A stretch of 64,000 nt of DNA, taken from JBCCMQ01 sp039026235 (GTDB taxonomy: Bacteria; Pseudomonadota; Alphaproteobacteria; Rhodobacterales; Rhodobacteraceae). The stretch's first letter is position 1. Each line of letters opens with the position of its first letter. Positions 17,415 to 25,429 of the stretch are shown here, one piece after another. Location of the stretch: the NCBI GenBank assembly GCA_039026235.1, contig JBCCMQ010000001.1:434001-498000 (forward strand). The letters are read 5' to 3'. The notes beneath the pieces are model-generated. The model was not told where the DNA came from. It worked only from the letters and a program-made list of their open reading frames with translations, and searched no databases. Made by a program: the position numbers and the translations under genes.

Positions 17415-18509
17415 TCAGCCGGATTTGCGCAGTCTCAGCCCGGTCGAGCTATCGAAGAAACAGGCGCTGTCGGCGTCAAAACCGATCCCGGCGGTGCTGT
17501 CGGCGGCGACCTCAAAATCCTTGGGCATTTTGACAACCAGCGGCCTGTTCCCGGCCCTGAACGTCACCAGTGTCTGATCTCCGGTCATCTCCAGTGTAAA
17601 GACCTGGGCGTCCAGTTGGCCTTCGCCCGCGCCCACGACGCTGCAATCCTCTGGCCTAAAGCCCAGGGTGACCTGTGCGCAGTCACCGTAGCCTTCTGCG
17701 CCAAGGGAAACGCCCGCTGCGGCGAACAACCCGTCCCGCAGGGCGCCTTCGACGAAGTTCATCGGCGGCGAGCCCATGAAACCGGCCACGAAAAGGTTGG
17801 CGGGATCCGAATAGACCTCTTTGGGGCTGCCGAGTTGCTGTAGCTCGCCATCTTTCATGATGGCGACCCGGTGCGCGAGCGTCATGGCCTCGATCTGGTC
17901 GTGGGTCACATAGATTGTGGTGATACCCAGCTCATTTTGCATGTGCTTCAGTTCTGCGCGCATGTTGCCGCGCAGTTTGGCATCGAGGTTGGACAGGGGC
18001 TCGTCCATCAGAAAGACCGAAGGGCGCCGGACGATCGCCCGGGCCAGTGCCACCCTCTGGCGCTGTCCGCCGGACAATTGCCCCGGCAGACGCTCAAGCA
18101 ATTCCTCCAGCTCGACCTGTTCGGCCGCCGCCCGGATCGCGGCGTCCATCTCGGGCTTGGGCATCTTGGCGACCTTAAGCGGGAAGCCGATGTTTTCACC
18201 AACGGTCTTGTGCGGGTAAAGCGCGTAGGACTGAAAGACCATGGCGATATCGCGGTACTTGGGCAGCACCTCGGTCACATCCTGTTCGCCGATCATCAGC
18301 GTCCCGCTCGAGATACTCTCAAGCCCCGCAATCATCCGAAGCGCGGTGGACTTGCCGCAGCCCGACGGGCCGAGAAGCACCAGAAACTCCCCCGGTGCGA
18401 CCTCTAGCGACAGATCCTTCAGCGCGTGGAACGATCCGTAGTACTTGTTCATGTCGCGCAAGGCGATGCCCTTGGCGGCGGCTTTCATGTCTGGGGATTG
18501 CGTGTTCAT
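17415..18509 (-). CDS. sugar ABC transporter ATP-binding protein (UgpC/MalK type)
   Basis: 364 residues. Walker A GPSGCGKST, Q-loop VFQSYALYPHKTV, signature LSGGQRQRVALARA and Walker B VFLMDEPLSNLDAKLR, followed by the regulatory TOBE/OB domain (about 240-364) typical of CUT1-family sugar importers. It serves both permeases encoded just upstream and starts 5 bp after the second permease. Proteins of this type energise uptake of oligosaccharides, polyols or monosaccharides. Confidence 0.93.
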   Translation of the reverse strand: MNTQSPDMKAAAKGIALRDMNKYYGSFHALKDLSLEVAPGEFLVLLGPSGCGKSTALRMIAGLESISSGTLMIGEQDVTEVLPKYRDIAMVFQSYALYPHKTVGENIGFPLKVAKMPKPEMDAAIRAAAEQVELEELLERLPGQLSGGQRQRVALARAIVRRPSVFLMDEPLSNLDAKLRGNMRAELKHMQNELGITTIYVTHDQIEAMTLAHRVAIMKDGELQQLGSPKEVYSDPANLFVAGFMGSPPMNFVEGALRDGLFAAAGVSLGAEGYGDCAQVTLGFRPEDCSVVGAGEGQLDAQVFTLEMTGDQTLVTFRAGNRPLVVKMPKDFEVAADSTAGIGFDADSACFFDSSTGLRLRKSG

Positions 18510-18514
18510 GCCCG

Positions 18515-19549
18515 CTACCCTTTCACGGCGCCCACCAAGAGGCCCTTAGAGATGTATTTCTGAAGTACCACCGCCAGGACGACAACGGGGATGATCATGA
18601 CAATGATCGCCACCGACATCGTCCACCACAGAATGCCGCGTTCGCCGGCGTTCATGGCCGCCACGAGGATCGGCATGGTCTGTGCCCGAGATGTCGAGAT
18701 GAAGAGGGCGAGCAGGTATTCGTTCCAAGCGAAGATCATCACCAGAAGCGTCGTGGCGGACAGCCCGGCGCGCGACAGGGGCAGCACGATTTCCCGGAAT
18801 GTCATGATCATCGTCGCGCCGTCCAGTTGTGCGCTTTCCTCAAGATCGCGGGGGATCGAATTGAAGAAATCGAACATCAGCCAGACCACGATCGGCATGT
18901 TAACCACCGCATAGGTCAAGATCAGGGCGATATGGGTGTCGAGCAGGCGGACCGACTGAAACATCATGTATATCGGCACGACCACGACAATGGGCGCCAG
19001 GATCCGCTGCGAGATGATCCAGAACAGGATATCGCCGTTCTGCAGCCTTACCGTGTAAAGCCGTCCCACCGCCCGGGCGAGCAGAAAGAACAGCGCCACC
19101 GCGACCGCCAGCGTCAGCCAAAGATCGGCGCCAAAGACCCCTATGGCGACACAGGACCCGATCAGTAGGGCGACAAAGTAGAGGATGGTTATCAGGTTCG
19201 GGGCAAATTCGATCCGGCTCAGCGAATAGGCCGCCATGGACCCCACAAGAACCGAAAGCGCCGTGGACGACAGGGCGATGATGATCGAGTTCATATAGGC
19301 CCGGATCGTGTCGGCGAAGTCTACGACAAACAGGTCCCGCCAGGCATGAAGGCTCGGTTGAAAATCCACCCAAGGCAGGAAAAACGGCCCGTTGTTGACC
19401 GCGGCCGGTGTCTTGAACGAGGTGATCAGCAGCCAATAGATTGGAAAGATCACAAAAAGCGACCAGGCAATCAGAACCGTGTAAAGCGCCAGGCGCGAGG
19501 CAGGGGCCATCTCGCCGATCTTGCGTGGCTCGAACAATCCCCGGCTCAT
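18515..19549 (-). CDS. sugar ABC transporter permease, MalG-like, with extra membrane segment
   Basis: 344 residues from MSRGLFEPRKIGEMAP. Contains the permease EAA loop region (IPRDLEESAQLDGATMIMTF) and C-terminal LLVGAVKG, as in CUT1 MalG proteins. It is about 70 residues longer than the usual 270-280. After the second helix there is an additional hydrophobic block (ITILYFVALLIGSCVAIGVF, then LWLTLAVAVALFFLLARAV) that is not part of the standard fold. The ATG overlaps the TGA of the partner permease by 4 bp. The partner permease carries a similar enlargement, so the pair probably belongs to a distinct importer subfamily. Confidence 0.9.
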   Translation of the reverse strand: MSRGLFEPRKIGEMAPASRLALYTVLIAWSLFVIFPIYWLLITSFKTPAAVNNGPFFLPWVDFQPSLHAWRDLFVVDFADTIRAYMNSIIIALSSTALSVLVGSMAAYSLSRIEFAPNLITILYFVALLIGSCVAIGVFGADLWLTLAVAVALFFLLARAVGRLYTVRLQNGDILFWIISQRILAPIVVVVPIYMMFQSVRLLDTHIALILTYAVVNMPIVVWLMFDFFNSIPRDLEESAQLDGATMIMTFREIVLPLSRAGLSATTLLVMIFAWNEYLLALFISTSRAQTMPILVAAMNAGERGILWWTMSVAIIVMIIPVVVLAVVLQKYISKGLLVGAVKG

Positions 19550-20634
19550 GGTTTGGCCCTGACCCGTGCGAGCACGACAAGGTTGAAGAAGGACACGCAG
19601 ATCACCACCGTTATAAAAAGAAGTATATACGCGATGGCCGAGGCCGAGCCGAGGTCCAGCGACCGCCATGCGTAATAGGCCTGAAGCGATACGGATTCCG
19701 TCGCGATACCGGGGCCGCCAGATGTCATGATGTTGGGCAGATCCACGATCTTAAAGGCCTCGATCACCCGGATCAGCATAACTGTGGCCGCAATCGGCAG
19801 AACCTGCGGCCAGATGATCTCGCGAAAGGTCATCCATTTGCCGGCCCCGTCGATCTCCGCGGCTTCGTTCAGATCGCGCGGCACGCTTTCAAAGGCTGCC
19901 AGCATCATGATGAAAACGAACGGGATCCATTGCCAGCTGTCGGCGATCACGATGAAAATGCGCGCGGCCCAGGGATCGGTGGCCCAAGACCAATCGCCCA
20001 GCCCGACCCATTGCCAAACTACGGAAAAGGGCCCCTTGGTGGTGTCAGCCATCATGCGGAAGATATAGCCGACCCCGATCGGTGTGATCATCATGGGAAC
20101 GAAGAAGATCACGCGGAACGTGCGGCTGCCCGAGATGTGCTGGGAACACGCAAACGCCAGCGCGGTGCCGATAAGGAACTGTATCCCGCATCCGACGACA
20201 ACGTAGAAAAGCGTGGTTCCGACCGTGCCGAAGGCGCGTCCGCTGAGAAGCGTGGCTGAGAAGAGCCATGCGAGGCCAAGGGCCATTGAAAAGGTGATCA
20301 GGCGGCCGATGAAGCCCACAACGGTGAAATGCGTCCGGCAATAGCGCCACATCCAATAGAACAGGGCCACCGTGGCGACGACGCCCACGATCCAACCCAA
20401 GATCGAAAGCGGGCCGAATGTGCCCAGAAGGTGGAACTGTTCGGATCCGAAGACCTGTTTGTCAAAGTTGCGCCAGCCGGCAAAGCGCACCCGAAACCCG
20501 CCGCCGGTGAAGCGGATCCGCGAAAACGCCAAAAGAAGCGAAGCGACCAGCGGAAATATTGAAAAGACGAGGATTAAGACGACGGCAGGGGTTAGGAACA
20601 GCCGACCCATGTGTCTGTCGAGCCATTGATCCAT
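19546..20634 (-). CDS. sugar ABC transporter permease, MalF-like, enlarged
   Basis: 362 residues. N-terminal helix LFLTPAVVLILVFSIFPLVA, EAA loop FESVPRDLNEAAEIDGAGKW and the C-terminal permease core are as in CUT1 MalF-type proteins. Between the first helix and the core lies an insertion of about 80 residues with two or three additional hydrophobic stretches (LSILGWIVGVVATVALFYWM, LITFSMALGLAWLFSATLL). It begins 80 bp downstream of the binding-protein stop, after a strong intercistronic hairpin, and overlaps the next permease by 4 bp. Confidence 0.9.
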   Translation of the reverse strand: MDQWLDRHMGRLFLTPAVVLILVFSIFPLVASLLLAFSRIRFTGGGFRVRFAGWRNFDKQVFGSEQFHLLGTFGPLSILGWIVGVVATVALFYWMWRYCRTHFTVVGFIGRLITFSMALGLAWLFSATLLSGRAFGTVGTTLFYVVVGCGIQFLIGTALAFACSQHISGSRTFRVIFFVPMMITPIGVGYIFRMMADTTKGPFSVVWQWVGLGDWSWATDPWAARIFIVIADSWQWIPFVFIMMLAAFESVPRDLNEAAEIDGAGKWMTFREIIWPQVLPIAATVMLIRVIEAFKIVDLPNIMTSGGPGIATESVSLQAYYAWRSLDLGSASAIAYILLFITVVICVSFFNLVVLARVRAKP

Positions 20635-20676
20635 TGCCTGCGTCCGAAACCCCGGTTGGCCAGCTGAAAACTAATG

Positions 20677-20705
20677 CGGCCGGCCGGGCATGACCCGGCC
20701 GGCCG
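20677..20705 (-). terminator. intercistronic stem-loop between binding protein and permease
   Basis: Perfect 12-bp inverted repeat (CGGCCGGCCGGG / CCCGGCCGGCCG) with a 5-base loop, between the stop of the sugar-binding protein (20714) and the start of the first permease (20634). A short CATTAGTTTTC follows on the minus strand, so it may partly terminate. Such hairpins usually keep binding-protein mRNA more abundant than permease mRNA. Confidence 0.75.
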
Positions 20706-20713
20706 AAGGTTGG

Positions 20714-22189
20714 TCAGTTGGTGATGCCAAGTGACAGCGAATAGATCGCGGCCTGCTCGTCACGACCGAAGTCTTCCGTGATCTCTTCCCAGCCTTCTTC
20801 GATGTTCTCCAGCGCTTGATCGACGGTGATCTCGCCTGCCAAATAGCGGGCCAGTTCGCGGTCAAGCACGACGCCGGTGTATTGCTGGGCGCCGGGAATA
20901 CGGAAATCCGAGGCCATGTTTGGATGGTTCAGACTTTCCTTGATTGCACCGAGGTAATTTTCGGCCGCGCCCTGGCTGAAGCCCGCTTCAACCCAGGCGG
21001 CTGTGTTTTCCAGCTGCGAGTTGCGATAGGGGTTGTAGCCGGTCCAACCCATGGTCACGTCGACGTTCGACTGGGCGGCCTGGTTCATATAGCTCAAGAA
21101 GTCATAGGCAGCCTGTTTTTTGACGTCGTCGGCGGTGGCAGAAACTGCTGCGGTCCAGCCGCCAAAGGCAGCAAACGGCGCATAGTTGATTCCATCGACG
21201 GCATGGGGGCAACGGTCGCCGTCGCAGGCCACCAACTCTCCGGTTTCCACGTCCAGAACCTCGGTCGATCCCGGCATGATAATGGCGCCAATCTTGTCCC
21301 GGATCTCGCTGCCGTCTTCGATGGAAAGCGGTCCGATATCACCCCAGTCGATGGCCATGCCGCAGCGGCCACCCACCACCAGGGCACGCGTATCGCCAAT
21401 ATCCTGGTTCAGCTCATCGGGCGGGCCAAACTCGCCGGTGGCCTTGTAGATCTCGAACGCCTTTTTCCATGCGGCATTATTGATTTTCGGGGCCATGGTT
21501 GCAGGATCGAAATAAAGCCCTTCGGCGGTTCCCTTTGACTGAACCCGGCTGGCAGCCATCGATTGAACAGCGAAGTAGGACTGCGCGTTCCGCTTCTTGA
21601 AGATGCACGATCCAAAGTCCGCTTCACCGTCGCCGTTCATGTCCTTGCCATGAATTGCGGCGGCAACCTCCAGGTACTCCTCCCAGGTATTGGGCGGCTC
21701 AAGCCCCGCATCGGCCAGGACATCCGTCCGGTAGTAGAGCATCTGAAAGTCGCCATCGAGGGTGATGAAGTAGGTCGATCCTTGAACCTTCTGGTTGAAG
21801 TCGCGGAAGTAAGGCGCAATGTCGGCCAGATCGATCTTGTCATCGGCTTCGATATAGGGATCAAGGTTTTCCACAAGCCCGCCACTGACCAGTTCGACAC
21901 CCCAGCCCGAGGCAAACACACCCACATCGATGGAATTCGTGCCCGTGGCCCAGTCCGTCAGAATCTTTTGAAAGAGTTCGGCGAAAGGAACTTCTGCCAC
22001 ACGCACTTCGGCGCCGGTCATCGCCTTGAACTCTTCGCCGCGGTCAACGATTCGTCCAGCGATCACCGGACCGGGCCGTGTCAGAATATTGACGACGACC
22101 CCGTCATAGTGCCCGTCGGCGCTGACAGTCGCAGGTGCTAGGCCAGCGCAGAGCGCGATGGCAGAGCCCTTTAATAGCTTGTTAATCAT
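20714..22189 (-). CDS. extracellular sugar-binding protein of ABC transporter (family 1)
   Basis: 491 residues, periplasmic. Signal peptide MINKLLKGSAIALCAGLAPA with cleavage near VSADG. The mature protein follows the family-1 solute-binding layout, with VVNILTRPGPVIAGRIVDRG and EEFKAMTGAEVRVAEVPF, then DLADIAPYFRDFNQ and YYRTDVLADAGLEPPNTWEE. The ATG at 22189 follows GGAGGAGACAC, an excellent ribosome-binding site; a longer in-frame start lacks one. First gene of the minus-strand carbohydrate operon, divergent from the GntR regulator. The ligand is probably a sugar linked to the fucose-oxidation genes opposite, but that is inference. Confidence 0.92.
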   Translation of the reverse strand: MINKLLKGSAIALCAGLAPATVSADGHYDGVVVNILTRPGPVIAGRIVDRGEEFKAMTGAEVRVAEVPFAELFQKILTDWATGTNSIDVGVFASGWGVELVSGGLVENLDPYIEADDKIDLADIAPYFRDFNQKVQGSTYFITLDGDFQMLYYRTDVLADAGLEPPNTWEEYLEVAAAIHGKDMNGDGEADFGSCIFKKRNAQSYFAVQSMAASRVQSKGTAEGLYFDPATMAPKINNAAWKKAFEIYKATGEFGPPDELNQDIGDTRALVVGGRCGMAIDWGDIGPLSIEDGSEIRDKIGAIIMPGSTEVLDVETGELVACDGDRCPHAVDGINYAPFAAFGGWTAAVSATADDVKKQAAYDFLSYMNQAAQSNVDVTMGWTGYNPYRNSQLENTAAWVEAGFSQGAAENYLGAIKESLNHPNMASDFRIPGAQQYTGVVLDRELARYLAGEITVDQALENIEEGWEEITEDFGRDEQAAIYSLSLGITN

Positions 22190-22383
22190 GTGTCTCCTCC
22201 ACAGTGTATCGCAAAGCGCGTTACGGGATTTTCGGCCCGGAATATGCCTTGCGCCGCCGATTGGCTCAGCGCGCAAATTTAATGCGGTCATGGGGTGACC
22301 GCCTTGACCATCCTTTTGGCCCGGGCGTTGGGCACCGCATCACCATAACGAGAAAACTAGTTGTGCAGTTCGGTATGTGTCAA

Positions 22384-22395
22384 CTAACATGTTAG
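22384..22395. promoter_or_regulatory. perfect 12-bp palindrome, candidate GntR operator
   Basis: CTAACATGTTAG is a perfect palindrome in the 200-bp region between the divergent sugar-binding-protein gene and the GntR/FCD regulator gene. FCD-type regulators bind short palindromes of this size. It overlaps the possible ATG at 22389; if translation starts at 22419 it is a clean upstream operator. Sharing between both operons is inference. Confidence 0.45.
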
Positions 22396-23120
22396 ACGAA
22401 AAGCGCCCAGAAACGCCTATGTCAGACGCCGACGTCACAAAACTGCCGATGCTGAACGACCAAAGCGGCCCGCTTGCGGAACGGGTCTATACGGCTGTCA
22501 AATCAGCGATCATGGGGCTTGATTTTCCGCCGGGCGCCGTCATCCGAAAATCGGCCCTTTGCGATCGGCTGGGAACGTCCCGGTCGCCCGTCGCGGACGC
22601 GTTGGCCAAACTGTCGATCGAGGGCCTTGTCGATATCGTGCCACAGTCGGGGACGCGTGTGTCGCGCTTGTCCATGGCGTCGGTGCGGGCCGATGCCTTT
22701 CTACGCGAAGCGCTTGAGGTTGCCGCGGCACGCCACGCGGCCTTGCACCGGACGGACGACGTGGTGACACGTCTGAACCGAAGTATCGAGATGCAGAGGC
22801 TTGTAATCGAAGACGTCGATGCCGATGATTTCATGCAAGCCGACATTGCCTTTCATGAGACCATAATGGCTACGACACAGGTTGCGCGTCTGCCGGGCGT
22901 GGTGCGTACACTCTCGCCCAATGTCGATCGTGCGCGCATGCTCCTGTTGCCGGAACCCGGTCGCCTGGCCGATACTCTGGAAGAGCATATTCAGATCGTT
23001 GACGCGATCCGGCGGCGGGATGTGCCGGCGGCAGAGGGTGCCATGCGTCATCACGTTCAGCAACTATTGCGCAGGCTCGCACCGTTAGAGGCCGCGCGTC
23101 CCGACCTTTTCTCAAAATGA
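22389..23120 (+). CDS. GntR-family transcriptional regulator, FadR/FCD subfamily
   Basis: About 243 residues. N-terminal winged HTH (LAERVYTAVKSAIMGLDFPP, then KSALCDRLGTSRSPVADALA) and C-terminal helical FCD ligand-binding domain with its metal-site histidines (DIAFHETIMATTQ, LEEHIQIVDAI and AMRHHVQQLL). Possible starts are GTG 22377, ATG 22389 and ATG 22419. None has a strong ribosome-binding site, and 22419 would leave the 22384 palindrome as upstream operator. The stop overlaps the next ATG (23117). It heads the fucose-oxidation genes and is divergent from the ABC operon, so it is the likely local regulator of both, responding to a sugar acid. Confidence 0.9.
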   Translation: MLDEKRPETPMSDADVTKLPMLNDQSGPLAERVYTAVKSAIMGLDFPPGAVIRKSALCDRLGTSRSPVADALAKLSIEGLVDIVPQSGTRVSRLSMASVRADAFLREALEVAAARHAALHRTDDVVTRLNRSIEMQRLVIEDVDADDFMQADIAFHETIMATTQVARLPGVVRTLSPNVDRARMLLLPEPGRLADTLEEHIQIVDAIRRRDVPAAEGAMRHHVQQLLRRLAPLEAARPDLFSK

Positions 23121-24181
23121 AGGCTGCCATGACCCCGACGACGACGCATCCACTTAACAACCGAACGGCCCGCCCCGTCCCCCTGACCGCGATGGGGTTC
23201 GGCGGCGCGCCCCTCGGCAATCTTTATCGCGCAATCTCTGAGGAAGAGGCACAGGCCACCCTGCAGGCGGCCTATGATGCCGGGATCCGGTTTTTCGACA
23301 CTGCTCCGCAATACGGGTTGGGCCGGTCAGAGGGCCGCTTTGGTGAAGCAATCCGCCGCTTCGGCCGTGACACTATTCAGCTGTCGACCAAGATTGGCAG
23401 GCTGCTCGTTGATTGCGCACCGGATGAGGTCACGCCGGAGGCCTTTATCGATGTCCCTCAGAAGCGCATCGTTTTCGACTACACCTACGATGGTGTGATG
23501 CGATCCTATGAAGCCAGTCGCGAAAGGCTGGGCTTGAAGAACGCTGACGTCCTTTTAGTCCACGACGTGGATGTTTTCAGCCAAGGCAGCCAGGCAGCAA
23601 GCGACGCCAAGGTGCGCGAGCTTTTCGACGGGGGCGGTTACCGCGCCTTGGAAGAGTTGCGAAGTGCCGGCGAAGTGGCCGCCATCGGCGCCGGAGTGAA
23701 TGAATGGCAGGTTTGCGAAAAGCTCTTGGGTCTTGGGGATTTCGACGGTTTCCTGCTGGCCGGGCGCTATACACTCCTTGAACAGGAAGCTCTGGACAGC
23801 TTTCTGCCGCTTTGCATTAGGCGCGATGTCGGCATCATTCTGGGCGGTCCCTACAATTCGGGCATTCTTGCGACGGGGCCCGTCGAGGGTGCTAAGTTCA
23901 ACTATGCAGAGGCGCCACCGGACATCCTTGACCGGGTCCGCAAGATTGAAGCGGTCTGCAAAGCCCATCAGACCCCGATGATCGCAGCTGCCCTGCAATT
24001 CGTGATGGGCCACCCTGCGGTCAAGACCGTCATTCCAGGCGCGATGAGCGCCGATGAAGTGCGCGCCAATGTGGCCGTTTTCACGACACCTATTCCGGAC
24101 GGGCTTTGGACAGACCTGCGCAGCGAAGGTCTGATCCGCCCCGACGCGCCCCTGCCGACAGAGCGTGGCGATGCTGCATAA
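23117..24181 (+). CDS. aldo/keto reductase, L-fucose/D-threo-aldose 1-dehydrogenase type
   Basis: 354 residues. AKR catalytic set visible: Asp and Tyr in FFDTAPQYGLGRSEG, Lys in LSTKIGRLL, His in VLLVHDVDVF. The GFGGAPLGNLYRAISEEEA start and RFGEAIRRF segment match the pyridoxal/D-threo-aldose (L-fucose) dehydrogenase branch. It would oxidise L-fucose (or another 6-deoxy or threo-aldose) with NAD(P) to the lactone. Start ATG overlaps the regulator TGA; the end overlaps the FucU gene. The adjacent mutarotase, lactonase and fuconate dehydratase strongly support L-fucose as substrate. Confidence 0.9.
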   Translation: MKAAMTPTTTHPLNNRTARPVPLTAMGFGGAPLGNLYRAISEEEAQATLQAAYDAGIRFFDTAPQYGLGRSEGRFGEAIRRFGRDTIQLSTKIGRLLVDCAPDEVTPEAFIDVPQKRIVFDYTYDGVMRSYEASRERLGLKNADVLLVHDVDVFSQGSQAASDAKVRELFDGGGYRALEELRSAGEVAAIGAGVNEWQVCEKLLGLGDFDGFLLAGRYTLLEQEALDSFLPLCIRRDVGIILGGPYNSGILATGPVEGAKFNYAEAPPDILDRVRKIEAVCKAHQTPMIAAALQFVMGHPAVKTVIPGAMSADEVRANVAVFTTPIPDGLWTDLRSEGLIRPDAPLPTERGDAA

Positions 24182-24599
24182 CATCGATCCGATCCTGTCG
24201 CCTGACTTCCTTTACGTGCTGCGCGCCATGGGCCACGGTGACGAAATCGCACTGGTTGATGCAAATTACCCGGCCGAGGCCGCCGGCCCGCGCTGCATCC
24301 GGGCCGACGGATCGGACAACACGACCGTGCTGCGCGCGGTTTTGTCCGTGATGCCGCTGGACACCTTTGTGCCGGATCCGGCGCTTTGCATGCAGGTCGT
24401 CGGCGATCCCACGGCCGTGCCGGATACGGTCAAGGATTTTCAGAAGATCATCAATGACACGGCTGATGCCCCGCGCGATATCCAGTCGCTTGAGCGCTTT
24501 GCTTTCTATGACAGGGCGGCCAAGGCCTTTGCGGTGGTTCAGACCGGCGAAAGGCGCCTTTACGGTAACATCATCCTCAAGAAGGGTGTGATTGGGTGA
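24171..24599 (+). CDS. fucU: RbsD/FucU-family L-fucose mutarotase
   Basis: 142 residues from MLHNIDPILSPDFLYVLRAM, the normal start of FucU; a GTG two codons earlier is also possible. Family motifs include MGHGDEIALVDANYPA with the catalytic His, and the C-terminal GERRLYGNIILKKGV. It interconverts alpha and beta anomers of L-fucose, supplying the anomer used by the dehydrogenase encoded upstream. Overlaps its upstream neighbour by 11 bp and the lactonase by 4 bp (GTGA). Confidence 0.92.
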   Translation: MLHNIDPILSPDFLYVLRAMGHGDEIALVDANYPAEAAGPRCIRADGSDNTTVLRAVLSVMPLDTFVPDPALCMQVVGDPTAVPDTVKDFQKIINDTADAPRDIQSLERFAFYDRAAKAFAVVQTGERRLYGNIILKKGVIG

Positions 24600-25429
24600 G
24601 GATCGATGCACATCAGCATTTCTGGGAAATGTCCCGGGGTGACTACGACTGGCTGACACCGGATCTGGCGCCGATCTTTCGCGACTTCGGCGCGGAGGAT
24701 CTGTGGCCCCATTTGCAGGCCCGCGGCATTGACGGCACCGTCCTTGTGCAGGCCGCACCGACCCTGGCCGAGACCGAATACATGCTTGGTCTTGCCGAAA
24801 AGCACGCGTTTGTTCTCGGCGTCGTCGGCTGGGCAGATTTCGAAAGCCCGAACGCCCCGGATACGATCAAAGCCTTGGCCGCCCGGCCAAAGTTGGTGGG
24901 TCTGCGGCCAATGATCCAGGACATTGACGATGTCGACTGGATGCTGCGCCCGTCACTCGGCCCGGCCTTCGCGGCCATGGTTGCCCATGATCTGGTCTTT
25001 GACGCCCTGACTTTACCGCGGCACCTGCCCAACCTGCGCCGGCTGATCGACCGTTACCCGGGGTTGCGCGCGGTGATCGACCACGGTTCAAAACCGGAGA
25101 TACGGCATGGCGCATTTGAGACCTGGGCGGCCGATATGGCGGCGATTGCAGCCGAGACTGACGCCGTGGTCAAGATGTCTGGTCTGGTGACCGAGGCCGC
25201 AAAGCCCTGGCAGGTCGATGACATGCGGCCCTATACCGATCACCTGCTGGAACACTTTGGCCCTGCGCGGATCCTCTGGGGCAGCGACTGGCCGGTCTGC
25301 ACCCTTGCCGCCACCTATGAAGCCTGGTGTCAGGCCACCGACAGCCTGTTGGGCGGTGTGGCCGACCCGGATCTTTCCGCCATTCTGGGGCGGAACGCCC
25401 TAAGCATCTACAAACTGGCACGCCCATGA
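24596..25429 (+). CDS. amidohydrolase, L-fucono-1,5-lactonase type
   Basis: 277 residues, GTG start overlapping the FucU stop. Begins with the amidohydrolase_2 metal motif RIDAHQHFWEMSRGDYDWL and ends with ILWGSDWPVC, both typical of sugar lactonases related to COG3618. Central segments LVGLRPMIQDIDD and AVIDHGSKPEIRHG contribute further conserved His and acidic residues. It would hydrolyse the lactone made by the aldose dehydrogenase to L-fuconate. The stop overlaps the next ATG by 4 bp. Confidence 0.9.
   Translation: MRIDAHQHFWEMSRGDYDWLTPDLAPIFRDFGAEDLWPHLQARGIDGTVLVQAAPTLAETEYMLGLAEKHAFVLGVVGWADFESPNAPDTIKALAARPKLVGLRPMIQDIDDVDWMLRPSLGPAFAAMVAHDLVFDALTLPRHLPNLRRLIDRYPGLRAVIDHGSKPEIRHGAFETWAADMAAIAAETDAVVKMSGLVTEAAKPWQVDDMRPYTDHLLEHFGPARILWGSDWPVCTLAATYEAWCQATDSLLGGVADPDLSAILGRNALSIYKLARP

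Noticed and set aside
20816..21538. 240-codon plus-strand frame
   Set aside because: Antisense to the sugar-binding protein.
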